A stretch of DNA of 64,000 bases from Atherinomorus stipes (taxonomy: Eukaryota > Chordata > Actinopteri > Atheriniformes > Atherinidae): positions 40,001 to 104,000 of the forward strand of contig JALJCO010003559.1 of assembly GCA_023101725.1 (NCBI GenBank), given 5' to 3'. Positions 45,420 through 62,997 of the stretch are shown here, piece by piece (the first letter of the stretch is position 1; each line of letters opens with the position of its first letter). The notes beneath the pieces are model-generated. The model saw only the letters and a program-made list of their open reading frames with translations. It was not told the DNA's origin and did not search any database. A program made the position numbers and the translations under genes.

Positions 45420-47075
45420 TTTAAGGAAGAATAAGACGATCCTTCAACTGCTCCCTTAAGGGAGGACGGATAATGTAAGGAGGTGTAAGGAGACCCTTAC
45501 CTCCTCCTTTAAGGGAGAAAACAGGAGACCCTTACCTCCTCCTTAAAGGGAGAAATCAGGAGATCCTTATCTCCTCCTTAAAGGGAGAAATCAGGAGATC
45601 CTTATCTCCTCCTTTAAGGGAGAAAACAGGAGACCCTTACCTCCTCCTTTAAGGGAGAAAACAGGAGACCCTTACCTCCTCCTTAAAGGGAGAAATCAGG
45701 AGACCCTTACCTCCTCCTTAAAGGGAGAAATCAGGAGACCCTTACCTCCTCCTTAAAGGGAGAAATCAGGAGATCCTTATCTTTTCCTTTAAGGGAGAAA
45801 TCAGGAGGTCCTTGTCTCCTCCTTTAAGGGAGAAATCAGGAGGTCCTTATCTCCTCCTTTAAGGGAGAAATCAGGAGAGCCTTATCTCCTCCTTCAAGTA
45901 AGAAATCAGGAGACCCTTATCTCCTCTTTTAAGGGAGAAATCAGGAGAGCCTTATCTCCTCCTTTAAGGGAGAAATCAGAAGGTCCTTATTTTCTTCTTT
46001 AAAGGAGGAAAGAGGAGATCCCTATTTCCTCCTTTAGGGAGAAATCAGGAGACCCTCCTCTTTGAAGGGAGAAATCAGGAGATCCTTATCTCCTCTTTTA
46101 AGGGAGGAATCAGGAGACCCTTATTTCCTCCTTTAAGGGAGAAATCAGGAGACCCTTATCTCCACTTAGAAGGGAGAAATCAGGAGATCCTTATCTCCTC
46201 CTTTAGGGAGAAATCAGGAGACCCTTATCTCCACTTTGAAGGGAGAAATCAGGAGAGCCTTATCTCCTCCTTTAGGGAGGAATCAGGAGACCCTTATCTC
46301 CTCTTTTAAGGGAGAAATCAGGAGATCCTTGCCTCCTACTTTAGGGAGGAATCAGGAGACCCTTATCTCCTCTTTTAAGGGAGAAATCAGGAGATCCTTA
46401 TCTCCTCTTTTAAGGGAGGAATCAGGAGACCCTTATTTCCTCCTTTAAGGGAGAAATCAGGAGATCCTTGTCTCCTCCTTTAGGGAGGAATCAGGAGACC
46501 CTTATCTCCTCTTTTAAGGGAGAAATCAGGAGACACTTATCTCCTCCTTTAAGGGAGAAATCAGGAGACCCTTATCTCCTCGTTTAAGGGAGAAATCAGG
46601 AGATCCTTATCTACTCTTTTAAGGGAGAAATCAGGAGACACTTATCTCCTCCTTTAAGGGAGAAATCAGGAGGTCCTTACCTTCTCTTTTAAGGGAGAAA
46701 TCAGGAGATCCTTGTCTCCTCCTTTAAGGGAGAAATCAGGAGATCCTTATCTCCTCTTTTAAGGGAGAAATCAGGAGACACTTATCTCCTCCTTTAAGGG
46801 AGAAATCAGGAGGTCCTTACCTTCTCTTTTAAGGGAGAAATCAGGAGATCCTTGTCTCCTCCTTTAAGGGAGAAATCAGGAGATCCTTATCTCCTCCTTT
46901 AAGGGAGAAATCAGGAGGTCCTTACCTTCTCTTTTAAGGGAGAAATCAGGAGATCCTTGTCTCCTTCTTCAAGGGAGAAATCAGGAGATCCGTACCTCCT
47001 CTTTTAAGGGAGAAATCAGGAGGTCCTTGTCTCCTTCTTCAAGGGAGAAGTGAAGCGACCCTTCCTCGCCTCCTC
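45420..47075. repeat. 35-bp minisatellite, diverged block
   Basis: About 47 imperfect copies of ctcctcctttaagggagaaa plus tcaggagacccttat; units vary between about 33 and 36 bp and in agacc/agatc/aggtc. Confidence 0.92.
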
Positions 47076-47609
47076 CTGTCAGGGAGGGGTCAGGTGACGC
47101 TTCACCTCCTCCTCCTCCTGCAGTCGAGGACCGGGGGCTCTGGTCATCAGGGAGGTGGGAAACGTGACCAGCACAGACGGGTTGGAGCAGTCCTCAGTTT
47201 TTCTGAGGAAGAGCCGTCACGTTGAAGATGACAGCTGTCAATCATCCGTTAACATGCCGGCAGTGACATCACAGCTGGTGCTGACATCACTCCTCTTCAT
47301 CACTGATACACAACTTCGGGCTGTGAAATGAACCAACTCCGTTCAGCTTCATTCAGCACCGACTCACAACCGAGCAGCACTTTCACAGACAGTCCAGTTT
47401 AATCCGGTTTGTGATCCACATTAGTCCAGCTTATAAAATCTGCATCTATACGGACCAGTTTATGAGAATAGTGACCAACTAAGAAAACCAGCGGCCAACA
47501 GTGAGGAACCAGGAAGGACATAATCTGCCTCAGCCACTGATCAGAACGCTGCAAAAACGCAAATACGCAAGTACCAGGACAGTGAATCTGATTTCAAGAA
47601 ATCTTGTCA
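47076..47609. other. Unique sequence between the two 35-bp blocks
   Basis: No gene recognised. It separates a diverged from a homogeneous block of the same satellite, so the second block may have been seeded from the first. Confidence 0.5.
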
Positions 47610-49465
47610 AGAAGGGAGAAATCAGGAAAACCTTATCTCCTCCTTTAAGGGAGAAATCAGGAGAGCCTTATTTCCTCCTTTAAGGGAGAAATCAGGAGAG
47701 CCTTATCTCCTCCTTTAAGGGAGAAATCAGGAGAGCCTTATCTCCTCCTTTAAGGGAGAAATCAGGAGGCCCTTATCTCCTCCTTTAAGGGAGAAATCAG
47801 GAGAGCCTTATCTCCTCCTTTAAGGGAGAAATCAGGAGAGCCTTATCTCCTCCTTTAAGGGAGAAATCAGGAGAGCCTTATCTCCTCCTTTAAGGGAGAA
47901 ATCAGGAGAGCCTTATCTCCTCCTTTAAGGGAGAAATCAGGAGAGCCTTATCTCCTCCTTTAAAGGAGAAATCAGGAGAGCCTTATCTCCTCCTTTAAAG
48001 GAGAAACCAGGAGAGCCTTATCTCCTCCTTTAAGGGAAAAATCAGGAGAGCCTTATCTCCTCCTTTAAGGGAGAAATCAGGAGAGCCTTATCTCCTTCTT
48101 TAAGGGAAAAATCAGGAGAGCCTTATCTCCTCCTTTAAGGGAGAAATCAGGAGAGCCTTATCTCCTCCTTTAAGGGAAAAATCAGGAGAGCCTTATCTCC
48201 TCCTTTAAGGGAGAAATCAGGAGAGCCTTATCTCCTCCTTTAAAGGAGAAATCAGGAGAGCCTTATCTCCTCCTTTAAAGGAGAAACCAGGAGAGCCTTA
48301 TCTCCTCCTTTAAGGGAAAAATCAGGAGAGCCTTATCTCCTCCTTTAAGGGAGAAATCAGGAGAGCCTTATCTCCTCCTTTAAGGGAAAAATCAGGAGAG
48401 CCTTATCTCCTCCTTTAAGGGAGAAATCAGGAGAGCCTTTTCTCCTCCTTTAAGGGAGAAATCAGGAGACCCTTATCTCCTCCTTTAAGGGAGAAATCAG
48501 GAGACCCTTATCTCCTCCTTTAAGGGAGAAATCAGGAGAGCCTTATCTCCTCCTTTAAGGGAAAAATCAGGAGAGCCTTATCTCCTCCTTTAAGGGAGAA
48601 ATCAGGAGAGCCTTATCTCCTCCTTTAAGGGAGAAATCAGGAGAGCCTTATCTCCTCCTTTAAGGGAGAAATCAGGAGAGCCTTATCTCCTCCTTTAAGG
48701 GAGAAATCAGGAGAGCCTTATCTCCTCCTTTAAAGGAGAAATCAGGAGAGCCTTATCTCCTCCTTTAAAAGGAGAAACCAGGAGAGCCTTATCTCCTCCT
48801 TTAAGGGAAAAATCAGGAGAGCCTTATCTCCTCCTTTAAGGGAGAAATCAGGAGAGCCTTATCTCCTTCTTTAAGGGAAAAATCAGGAGAGCCTTATCTC
48901 CTCCTTTAAGGGAGAAATCAGGAGAGCCTTATCTCCTCCTTTAAGGGAAAAATCAGGAGAGCCTTATCTCCTCCTTTAAGGGAGAAATCAGGAGAGCCTT
49001 ATCTCCTCCTTTAAAGGAGAAATCAGGAGAGCCTTATCTCCTCCTTTAAAGGAGAAACCAGGAGAGCCTTATCTCCTCCTTTAAGGGAAAAATCAGGAGA
49101 GCCTTATCTCCTCCTTTAAGGGAGAAATCAGGAGAGCCTTATCTCCTCCTTTAAGGGAAAAATCAGGAGAGCCTTATCTCCTCCTTTAAGGGAGAAATCA
49201 GGAGAGCCTTTTCTCCTCCTTTAAGGGAGAAATCAGGAGACCCTTATCTCCTCCTTTAAGGGAGAAATCAGGAGACCCTTATCTCCTCCTTTAAGGGAGA
49301 AATCAGGAGAGCCTTATCTCCTCCTTTAAGGGAAAAATCAGGAGAGCCTTATCTCCTCCTTTAAGGGAGAAATCAGGAGAGCCTTATCTCCTCCTTTAAG
49401 GGAGAAATCAGGAGACCCTTATCTCCTCCTTTAAGGGAGAAATCAGGAGACCCTTATCTCCTCCT
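47610..49465. repeat. 35-bp minisatellite, homogeneous block with 771-bp duplication
   Basis: About 53 copies with the agagcc variant dominating. Marker variants recur at a fixed 771-bp offset: tctccttctttaaggg at 48091 and 48862, gagagccttttctcc at 48431 and 49202. Thus 22 units plus one extra A were duplicated as a block. Confidence 0.93.
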
Positions 49466-49599
49466 TAGAAAATTTTGCTTGTTCCATTGGCAGAATTTTT
49501 TTTTGCTTATTTGAACCAAAAAATCTTGGCGATTCTTAAAATAAGTAAAATAAAAAAAGATTTTTTTTGTGTTAAAACAAGTTGCAGTTTGAACGTGAA

Positions 49600-49985
49600 C
49601 CGAAGCAAAGAAAGGTGCGAAATTTGTCAGAAATCCGCGCTCAATCGGACCGAGTGCCGGAGTTTGCCGAGGTGCTTTCAGACTGCACGAACTTTCTGGA
49701 GTTCCTTTTCAGGAACCAGGTCGTTTTCCGGCGCATTCGGACACAGAGGAACCAGGAACCTCAGTTCCGACAGCCTTTTTAGCTCCTACTCGGAGGCAGG
49801 GTCTTAGTCCAGTTTTTGCTCCTCTCAGGTCTCTCCTCTTCAGAAGCAGATAACATCTCCGGGCGCTGAAGCAGCTGCTGGACTCCACCAGTTCTCCCAG
49901 TACGAAGTCACTGTGCCCGACATACTGTTCCCACACAGAGATCGTATCTGGCAACGCGCAATGGCGGCGTGTAGATGTAAACATA
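49600..49985. mobile_element. Dispersed repeat related to 34660-34995
   Basis: cgcattcggacacagaggaa and tttttagctcctactcggag match the earlier copy partly in inverse orientation. Boundaries uncertain; no coding sequence. Confidence 0.4.
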
Positions 49986-50104
49986 ACGCCATCGTTGAAC
50001 CCGTTAACATTTGTTTATATTTATTTTCAGACTAAATATAATTTTTCAAGGAGATGCTGTACTTTTATTCAGCATCACTCCAAACGACTCGCGGAGGGAT
50101 TTTT

Positions 50105-50790
50105 TTTATTAACCCTCATCGCTCCCTAAGAAAAAGTTACGTTCAGCTTCTTAAGGCCACATTCTGGCCAATGTCAGTTAACGGCCTGTAAATATTATCT
50201 AAATATGAAAAGTTGCCATTTTCTTTCATGGCTGTCATCACAGACTTCTGGTCTAACCATCAACAGCAAAAAGTCAATGAGTTTTACAATTTTAACCCTT
50301 TAAATTCCACTTTGCATACATGGTGCTCCAACTTCCAAAAATTGAAAATGGGGTTAAAATAAAAGTGATTAATGCAAATGTTTTTTTTGTGCAGGATTAT
50401 CAGAGCCCTGGAGTATTTTAAAAAGGTATAAAAATTGTTTTTGATGCATCTTCACTTTTTGTGTTAGTGTTTTTTTTTTTTTTTTTTTTTTTTAAGTTGC
50501 GTTAAGCTTCTTAAGGGCACAGACTGGCCAATGGTCTGTAAATATTATCTAAAAATGAAAAGTTGCCATTTTTTTCATGGCTGTCATCACAGACTTCTGG
50601 TCTAACCATCAATACCAAAAAAATCAATGAATTTTAAAATTTTAACCCTTTAAATTCCAGTTTGTACACACAATGTTCCCACTGCCTAAAACTGAAAAGT
50701 GGGTTAAAATAAGTTTTTAAAAACAAGCTGTAGGTGGCAGGTTATATTAGGTATGCAGAGCAGACCTAAGCATAGATTATGGCAATTTTG
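50105..50790. repeat. Dispersed repeat, copy A (two related halves)
   Basis: aaccctcatcgctccctaag followed by ttcttaaggccacattctgg, then a second, diverged half (aagcttcttaagggcacaga). Copy B lies at 52366-53035. Each half ends in a ggttaaaataa word. Followed by a C run and a short (AT)n. Confidence 0.75.
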
Positions 50791-52365
50791 AAACCCCCCC
50801 CCCCATATATATATATATATACCTAATAAGATGAACTATTTTCTGTTTGACAGCTCAGAGGTTGAAATTCAACTTTATTGATCAGAACTGACCCAGTTTC
50901 TGATTTGCTTTAAGACTCGTCTCGTTTCTGAGATGATATCGAGAAACGTAATCGAGCTCAGTTTGAATCAAAACTTTTTTAAAAAACGTAGAAAAACTTG
51001 AACATTTTCTTGGAGTTGAACTGAGAGAAAACAACTGGAAAGCCCGAATAAATTGCAGATGATGTCACACCTGCTGACAGCTGATTGGCCGCTGTGACCT
51101 TCTTGGTTGAGCTTTAGCCCCGCCTCCAGCTCCACCCACACACCCCCCCAACCAGAACCACACTGAGAATCATTCTGATTGGTCAGCCCTGTGGCGGTGA
51201 CGGCGCGTCATTGGTCGGTCAGAACTCTGTTCATAACGTTGGAAAAGACTCGTGTGAGAAGCTGTGAATATTTTTTTGCGGTAAAACCTTGAAACGTGTT
51301 TGTGTTCCAGTTTTTCGAGCGTGTTTGGAGCTCCTCCCTCAGCTCACCCGACTTTTGTTCTTTATCCGTGTTTCTGAGTTTCTCTGTAAAAGCAAAGACT
51401 CGAGGTTCAGACGAGTCGCGACCGTCTGTCCCCATTCTGTGTCAACGACTAACAAGGTGAGCTGCCCCCCGGAACCAGACCAGGACCAGGACCAGGACCA
51501 GGACCAGGACCAGGATGGCGATTGAACTGTTTGCGTTCCACATTTAACCTGTGAAAATGTTTGTTGTTTACTTCATTTGTAGTTCAGCCATTTAAAGATC
51601 TGTATCACCTTATACAGTTATGAAATTATTATGCGGCGTCTCTGCTGGGGGGTTTTCAGCTCCTATCCGTGGTTCAGGTCCCAGTCTGGTTCTGGTTCTG
51701 GGTCATTTCTCTGATTTGTAAATATGTTTGAACTCAGCTGTTTTATATTTTTACTGTAAATGTCCTCAGAGTATTTATTTAGCCAGAATTTAATGTTGGT
51801 GCTACGTGATGTTTTTATTTTCTTTTTCTGTCTGTGAAGCCCCGCCCACATCCACCGTTTATCAGAACAGCTCCTCAGGTTCCACATTAAATGGAAAAAC
51901 TCGTCTTTCGTGGATTTTTTTTAATCCGTTATTCCACAAAAGAAGACGTCATGGTTTCATTCACGTGGTTTTAATCAAACACGAAACAAGTTTTGAAGCA
52001 TAAACATCCTGATATTTCAAAAACGAAACAAAAACATGATGGGGATACAACTCCCATGATGCTTTGTGGAGGAAGAGGAGGAGCCACTGTAGCTTCAGTC
52101 AGTTTTTGTTGTATTTAAATCTGTCATATTTTAATCGCTGTAGAAACAAACTTCCCACTAACACTTGTGAAACATTTTACTCTCTATGGATGGATGACTC
52201 TTTAATAAAACGCATCAAACTTTCACTCAGACTCGTTTTTTTTTTTTCTTTAAAGGATCTTTTTAACAGTTTTTAAACTTTAGATGCCCCAGTTTCTGAA
52301 AGAAGTCCCAGAGTGATACACGGCTTCCATGCTTTCCTGAAACATCCTCACGTCTTCATCTTTTA
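50791..52365. other. Intergenic segment, unassigned
   Basis: No gene that I can support. Contains a (GGACCA)n run at 51478-51515, an AU-rich tatttattta at 51771-51780 that would suit a 3' UTR, and AATAAA at 52204-52209. Confidence 0.4.
52204..52209 (+). promoter_or_regulatory. Possible polyadenylation signal
   Basis: AATAAA followed within 40 nt by a long T-run. It could end a very long col4a4 3' UTR or belong to nothing; no direct support. Confidence 0.15.
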
Positions 52366-53035
52366 ACCCTCATCGCTTCCTATTAAGAAAAAGTTACATT
52401 CAGCTTCTTAAGGCCACATTCTGGCCAATGTCAGTTAACGGCCTGTAAATATTATCTAAAAATGAAAAGTTGCCATTTTCTTTCATGGCTGTCATCACTG
52501 ACTTCTGGTCTAACCATCAATAGCAAAAAGTCAATGGGTTTAAAAATTTTAACCCTTTAAATTCCACTTTGCATACATGGTGCTCCAACTTCCAAAAATT
52601 GAAAATGGGGTTAAAATAAATGTAATTAATGCCAAATTATTATTTTTTGTGCATGATTATCAGAGCCCTGGATTATTTTAAAAAGGTATAAAGATGTTTT
52701 TTGATGCATCTTCCTTTTTGTGTTACAGTGTTTTTTTTTTTTTTTTTAAAGTTACGTTAAGCTTCTCAAGGGTACGGACTGGCCAATGGCCTGTAAATAT
52801 TACCTAAAAATTAAAAGTTGCCATTTTCTGACCTCTGACTCACTGACTTCTGGTCTAACCATCAATACCAAAAAATCAATGAGTTTTAAAATTTTAACCC
52901 TTTAAATTCCAGTTTGTACACACAATGTTCCCACTGCCTAAAACTGAAAAGTGGGTTAAAATAAGTAAAAACTAGCCTGTAGGTGGCAGGTTATTATTAG
53001 GTATGCAGAGCAGACCTAAGCATAGATTATAGCAA
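52366..53035. repeat. Dispersed repeat, copy B
   Basis: Closely matches 50105-50790 in the same orientation, including both halves and the T-run between them. Confidence 0.8.
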
Positions 53036-53753
53036 CCACAATTAAAAAAGCTCAATGAGAAGTTGTTTCAAGATAAAATGCAAAAAAATGTGGGAAAAAT
53101 TCCAGTTTGAACTGGAATGGCAGCATTACAGAGAGGGAACTAAATTCCCTGCAACAGACTGAGCTAAATAATTAGCATGTGATCTGACTGATCACAATGA
53201 TGGAAAACAAACACCAAAATAACAAATGTGAGACTCTTTCACGCTCAGATAACCTCACATGAAAGAAGAAAAAAAGATTGTTTACTTCATTGGATGTTCA
53301 GCATTTCTGAGTGTTTGAAGGACTCTGATTGGCTGAAATAACATATAAGTCTCTGGTTTCATCACTAAGATAAAAAGCGGGGGGGGGCTCCTTCTGAGTA
53401 AATGGTCTGATGTCATGGAAAACAGTTCAAACTACATCATTGAAGTGTAGAGCAAGTGTGTGAGGAGAAAAATGTTCTCCTAAACATTTATTCTGGAATA
53501 ACATTTGATTCTAGAAAGGTCCTTTTCAATGCAAGTCAATGTGGCACGGATTGGCTCTAAGGAGGAAATGAGGAGGATTTTAGTTAGAGACCTTAGAGAA
53601 AGAGTTACACCCCCCATCTTCTAGAAGATCATGAGTCAGACCAGAATACACACCTGCACCAAGTTTATGCTGTTTGCATTCATAGATAAAAGTAACATAA
53701 AAGGTCGTTCACCCCCCCTTCAGAAAGCTGAGGGAGCTGTGAGGGTTAAATGA

Positions 53754-54045
53754 GCTTTGGTCCAGAGAAGACGGATGATGGTGTTTCTGGCGGTGTCATT
53801 CATCATCTGATGATGTTCTACACGTAGATGGAGGATCTTCAAAGTCTGAGGAACATTTTTCTGAACTTGTTCCACAACTTTTAGAGCCAGTTTGTCTCAG
53901 ATTGGTGAACCTCTGTCCATCCGTCCATCTGAGAGACTCTGAAACGCTCCTTTTATACGCAGTCTGTTACTGTTCTGTTTCCAATTGAAGTCTCCTCCCA
54001 TTATTATTTTTCCAGCTTTTTGTTGCTCCCGTTCCAACAACCTCC
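53754..54045. mobile_element. DNA transposon fragment, unexpanded relative of 29800-31730
   Basis: tttggtccagagaagacgga, ttctgaacttgttcc, ctctgtccatccgtccatct and ttccagctttttgttgctcc occur in the same order as in the expanded copy. Where that copy has ~46 units, this one has a single stretch, tctgttactgttctgtttcc aattgaag. Confidence 0.65.
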
Positions 54046-54127
54046 TTGTTCAAGTCATTTGTTTTGTTCCTGATGGGAAACTTTTACATACAATTGTGTG
54101 AAAAAGTGTTTTCCCCCTTCCTGATTT

Positions 54128-54195
54128 TCCTTTGGCTGACTGGTAAGTGTGTGACTCTTACCCGGGAGTCTGTGGGTTCAAATCCCACCCAGGTC
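54128..54195 (+). ncRNA. tRNA-like sequence, probably a SINE head
   Basis: tggctgactggtaagtg resembles an A box. A perfect T-arm follows: gtggg, loop ttcaaat, cccac (B box ggttcaaatcc). gactc / gagtc could form an anticodon stem but with an 8-nt loop, and the acceptor ends do not pair, so this is not a functional tRNA gene. Confidence 0.5.
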
Positions 54196-54209
54196 CTTGT
54201 TGTATACCT

Positions 54210-54375
54210 TGCCACATTTTCTTCTGTTTTCAAGATAGCTCGCCATCCATTGCAGCCTCACCCCTCCATGGGGGGTCCATAGCTTTTCAAGAAAGATCTT
54301 ATGATCTGTGGTGTCGAAGGCTTTCTTAAATTCAACAAAAACACTTATTGAATGTTTTTTTTCCATCAATTGCTA
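54210..54375 (-). pseudogene. Reverse-transcriptase fragment of a LINE
   Basis: Minus-strand reading gives SISVFVEFKKAFDTTDHKIF then LEKLW, matching the RT fingers/palm motif (xDLxKAFDTVDHxxLLxKL). It is directly next to the tRNA-like sequence. Short and degenerate. Confidence 0.65.
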
Positions 54376-55069
54376 CAGATATTTCTCCAGTCACATCCTG
54401 AAGTGCCTTTGCAGTATTATGCCGTTTACTGTTCTAACGTTGTTTGAATGTCTCAACTGCAAACCCGGTTTACCTGTAGGTACGAATAAAGTAAAGTGAG
54501 CTGAAATATCTGACCAGGAAGCTCGTTTGAGATGTGAACTAAATATTTGCATTGACAAACAAGATGATCGACATCAGCAGTTCCGTGAACGAGTCGAACA
54601 TGAATTCATTCATTCTGCTTTGGGATTTTTCCCCATCAAACCTTATAAATGTTTGTAAAGACATGAAGCAGCAGCATCGTTTTACTGAGGCTGGAAAAGA
54701 CAAACAAAAGGAAGAGCAGTCTGTGATTGCATCTGTTTTATTTCCGGTTAATATTCATCTCTGACACCAAGATTCGAACGTCCAAATCCACAAGAAAAGC
54801 AGCTCCACATCTGAGCTAAAAACGGCAGGAATTACCCTTTAATTTAGGTTTTTCGTAAGTAATGAGATAAAACATTAAATCTAAAAATGCTAAACAAAAT
54901 CATTAAATTGTGAAATATGTGACAGAGTGAGACCTCTTCTTTTTTTCATTGCATCTGAACCTGAAACGGATTTTTCTCACATTCGTGTTAAACTCATCAC
55001 GAAGCTTAAATACATGCCGACGCGCGTCGGAGTACCGTAGAACACAGCTGGACCAGAAAACCTCCCAGT

Positions 55070-56035
55070 CCCACCTCAAACCTGTTCCATGTCCCACCTC
55101 AGACCTGTTCCATGTCCCACCACAGTCCCAGTCCCACCTAAAACCTGTTCCATGTCCCACCACAGTCCCAGTCCCACCTCAGTTCGAGTCCCACTTCAGT
55201 TCAAGTCCCACCTCAGTTAGAGTCCCACTTCAGTCCAAGTCCCACCTCAGTTAGAGTCCCACTTCAGTTCAAGTCCAACCTCAGTTCCAGTCCCACCTCA
55301 GTCCCAGTCCCACCTCAGACCTGTTCGAGTCCCACCACAGTCCCAGTCCAACCTCAGTTCCAGTCCCACCTCAACTAGAGCGGGATTTGCTCTGAGGTGG
55401 TTCAAGTCCCACCTCAGTTCAAGTCCTGCCTCAGTCCCAGTCCCAATTCAGTTTGAGTCCCAATTCAGTTCAAGTCCCGCCTCAGTTTGAGTTCCGCCTC
55501 AGTTCCAGTCCAGCCTCAGTTCCAGTCCCACCTCAACTAGAGCGGGATTTGCTCTGAGGTGGTTCAAGTCCCACCTCAGTTCAAGTCCCTCAGTAGTCCC
55601 AGTCCCACCTCAGTTCGAGTCCTGCCTCAGTTTCAGTCCCACCTCAAACCTGTTCCATGTCCCACCACAGTCCCAGTCCCACCTCAGTTTGAGTCCCACT
55701 TCAGTTCAAGTCCCACTGTAGTCCCAGTCCAGCCTCAGTTCCAGTCCCACCACAGTTCCAGTCCCACCTCAACTAGAGCGGGATTTGCTCTGAGGTGGTT
55801 CAAGTCCCACCTCAGCTTAAGTCCCACCTCAGTTTGAGTCTCACGTCAGTTCGAGTCCCACCTCAGTTAGAGTCCCAGTCCAACCTCAGTTCCAGTCCCA
55901 CCTCAGTCCCAGTCCCACCTCAGTTTGAGTCCCACCTCAGTCCCTGTCCCACTTCAGTTCAAGTCCCCCTTTAGTTTGAATCCCACCTCAGTTTGAGTCT
56001 CACGTCAGTTCGAGTCCCACCTCAACCCTTCCCCC
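55070..56035. repeat. Irregular 12-17-bp CAGTCCCACCT satellite
   Basis: Repeats of cccagtcccacctcagttcg and ccacctcagttcaagt. A larger marker, caactagagcgggatttgct, occurs three times (about 55373, 55535, 55771), showing block duplication. Confidence 0.88.
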
Positions 56036-56586
56036 AAAACCCAGAAGGATCCACCCGTGACCCTCAGACCTTACCATCCAGGAGGTCTTTCCACATCTTC
56101 ATCCTCAACAATTCTCCTTTCAGTTCCAAGTCCAGAATACTGCAGGAACCGACCTGGATCAAGAGGATCAGCTGATCTGGTTCTGATTTACAGCTGAAAG
56201 TCTTAGACCTGCTGGAGGTCTTCTGTCTCCAGTCTCATGTCTTCGTCCATCATCACATTTTGTGATGCTAACAAGAATCAGGTCAAAGGTCACCTTCTCC
56301 TCCATCCACGGAGTCCTCAGTCCTCCTGGTCTTCATCATCAGGTCCTCCGTGAAGGACTTTCTGAAACTGTTTCACTGCGACATCAGAAACTGAAACCAG
56401 CACCATGCGGCAGAGTCTGGATCCGTGTTAGTCAGAGCAGAACCGGGCCCGGGTCCTCCATTGTTCGGCAGGCTCGGTCCTGGTTCTGGTCCATGAAAGG
56501 TGTCAGTGTGCTGAGTAAAATTATCTATGAAAAGAGGAAAAGTTCTGGTTCTCAGACTGGATCCAGATCTGGACTTTGGACTCCGG

Positions 56587-61836
<5,250 letters not shown>

Positions 61837-62034
61837 CTGGAACAAAATGTTTAAGTTTCAGCCTGAATAAAAGCACATCTGCAGATATTAGAAGTTTCTC
61901 TGGTATGTTTTTATTTCAAGGTGAACTTTATTCTGCTTCCCTACAGCTGAAAACGGTGTACCACATGGATCTGGATGGACCACAGTTTGGTTCCTGATTC
62001 ATGAATAAGAGAAAAGAAACTTTCTTCTAGTGCT

Positions 62035-62160
62035 GCTATTGCTTTATGCTGATGATGCAGTTTTTTACACCTAAACCGGGTTGGACTCTCCGGTTCTGGA
62101 ACTCTGTGTGGAGTTCCTCAAGGCTCCATGTTGGCCCCCTGTGGTATCTTGCACTTTTTT
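62035..62160 (+). pseudogene. Scrambled LINE reverse-transcriptase pieces
   Basis: Plus-strand LYADDAVFY near 62043 precedes GTLCGVPQGSMLAP near 62098. In an intact RT the GVPQGS motif comes first, so this is rearranged or from two copies. Confidence 0.6.
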
Positions 62161-62168
62161 CTGTGTAG

Positions 62169-62997
62169 ACCAGTGGTTTTCAAACTTTTTGAGCCACAAC
62201 CCCCAAAATAACATACATTGGTATGTTATTTTGTGTTACACACACAAATTACATCTTCAGCAAGCAACTCAGTTACAGTGTAGGCTTTCAAGTACATAAA
62301 GAAATTAAAAGAAAAACAAAAAACACCTTTCATCTCAAAAAATAAAGAAATACATGAGAGAAATCTTTCAATTTCAATCCCATTAATTCCAATTGTGGCC
62401 AAGTTTCTATTTTATCTGGCACCAAAAATAATAAACTTTGTTTTATTTACATTCAATGATAAAAAAAACAAACTGGTTTGACATAAATTATGTGTTTAAT
62501 TCCTTTTCAGCTGTGTTCAAAAGCTGTTTATGTTTTGACCAGAGCAGTAGAGAGTGGTGTCATCCGCAAACAAACACAGTTTATGTTCATTGTTGTATAC
62601 TAGGAATAATTCAGGACCTAGGACGGAGCCTTGAGAAACCCCACAAGTTACCTTTAATTGGTTTGATCTTACATTATTCAATTGTACATATCAATATCTA
62701 TCATCCAAATAACTTTAAAGCTTGAAAACTATCAGAAACTTCATAAATAAGGAAGTTTTCTGGAGGATTCAGTTCTCTGTTGTAACATGGTATTAGTAAT
62801 AACTTAGTCATGAACGTGTTCATTTCACACATTAATTTCTTTGTAATAATGTGTTAATATTGATAAACCCAAAATTCCCAAATTTATTTGATACATGTAG
62901 GATCTAGTTTTGTTTTTCACAATGACCTGGTGACCCCTTGAAATGATCATGCGACCCACATGGAGGTCCCTGACCCCCCAGTTTGAAAACCACCAGT
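62169..62997. mobile_element. hAT-like MITE with cagtggttttcaaac ends
   Basis: accagtggttttcaaac and inverse gtttgaaaaccaccagt bound about 830 bp. Inside, 62530-62660 on the minus strand reads VTCGVSQGSVLGPELF and LCLFADDTTLYCSG, a LINE RT scrap, so the element has captured or been invaded by a LINE. Confidence 0.6.

Noticed and set aside
51289..51525. Possible small gene ending at gtgagc (51457)
   Set aside because: No recognisable protein similarity, no partner exon, and a GGACCA satellite at its end.
54128..54195. Functional tRNA gene
   Set aside because: The acceptor ends do not pair and the anticodon loop is eight bases; a SINE-type relic is more likely.
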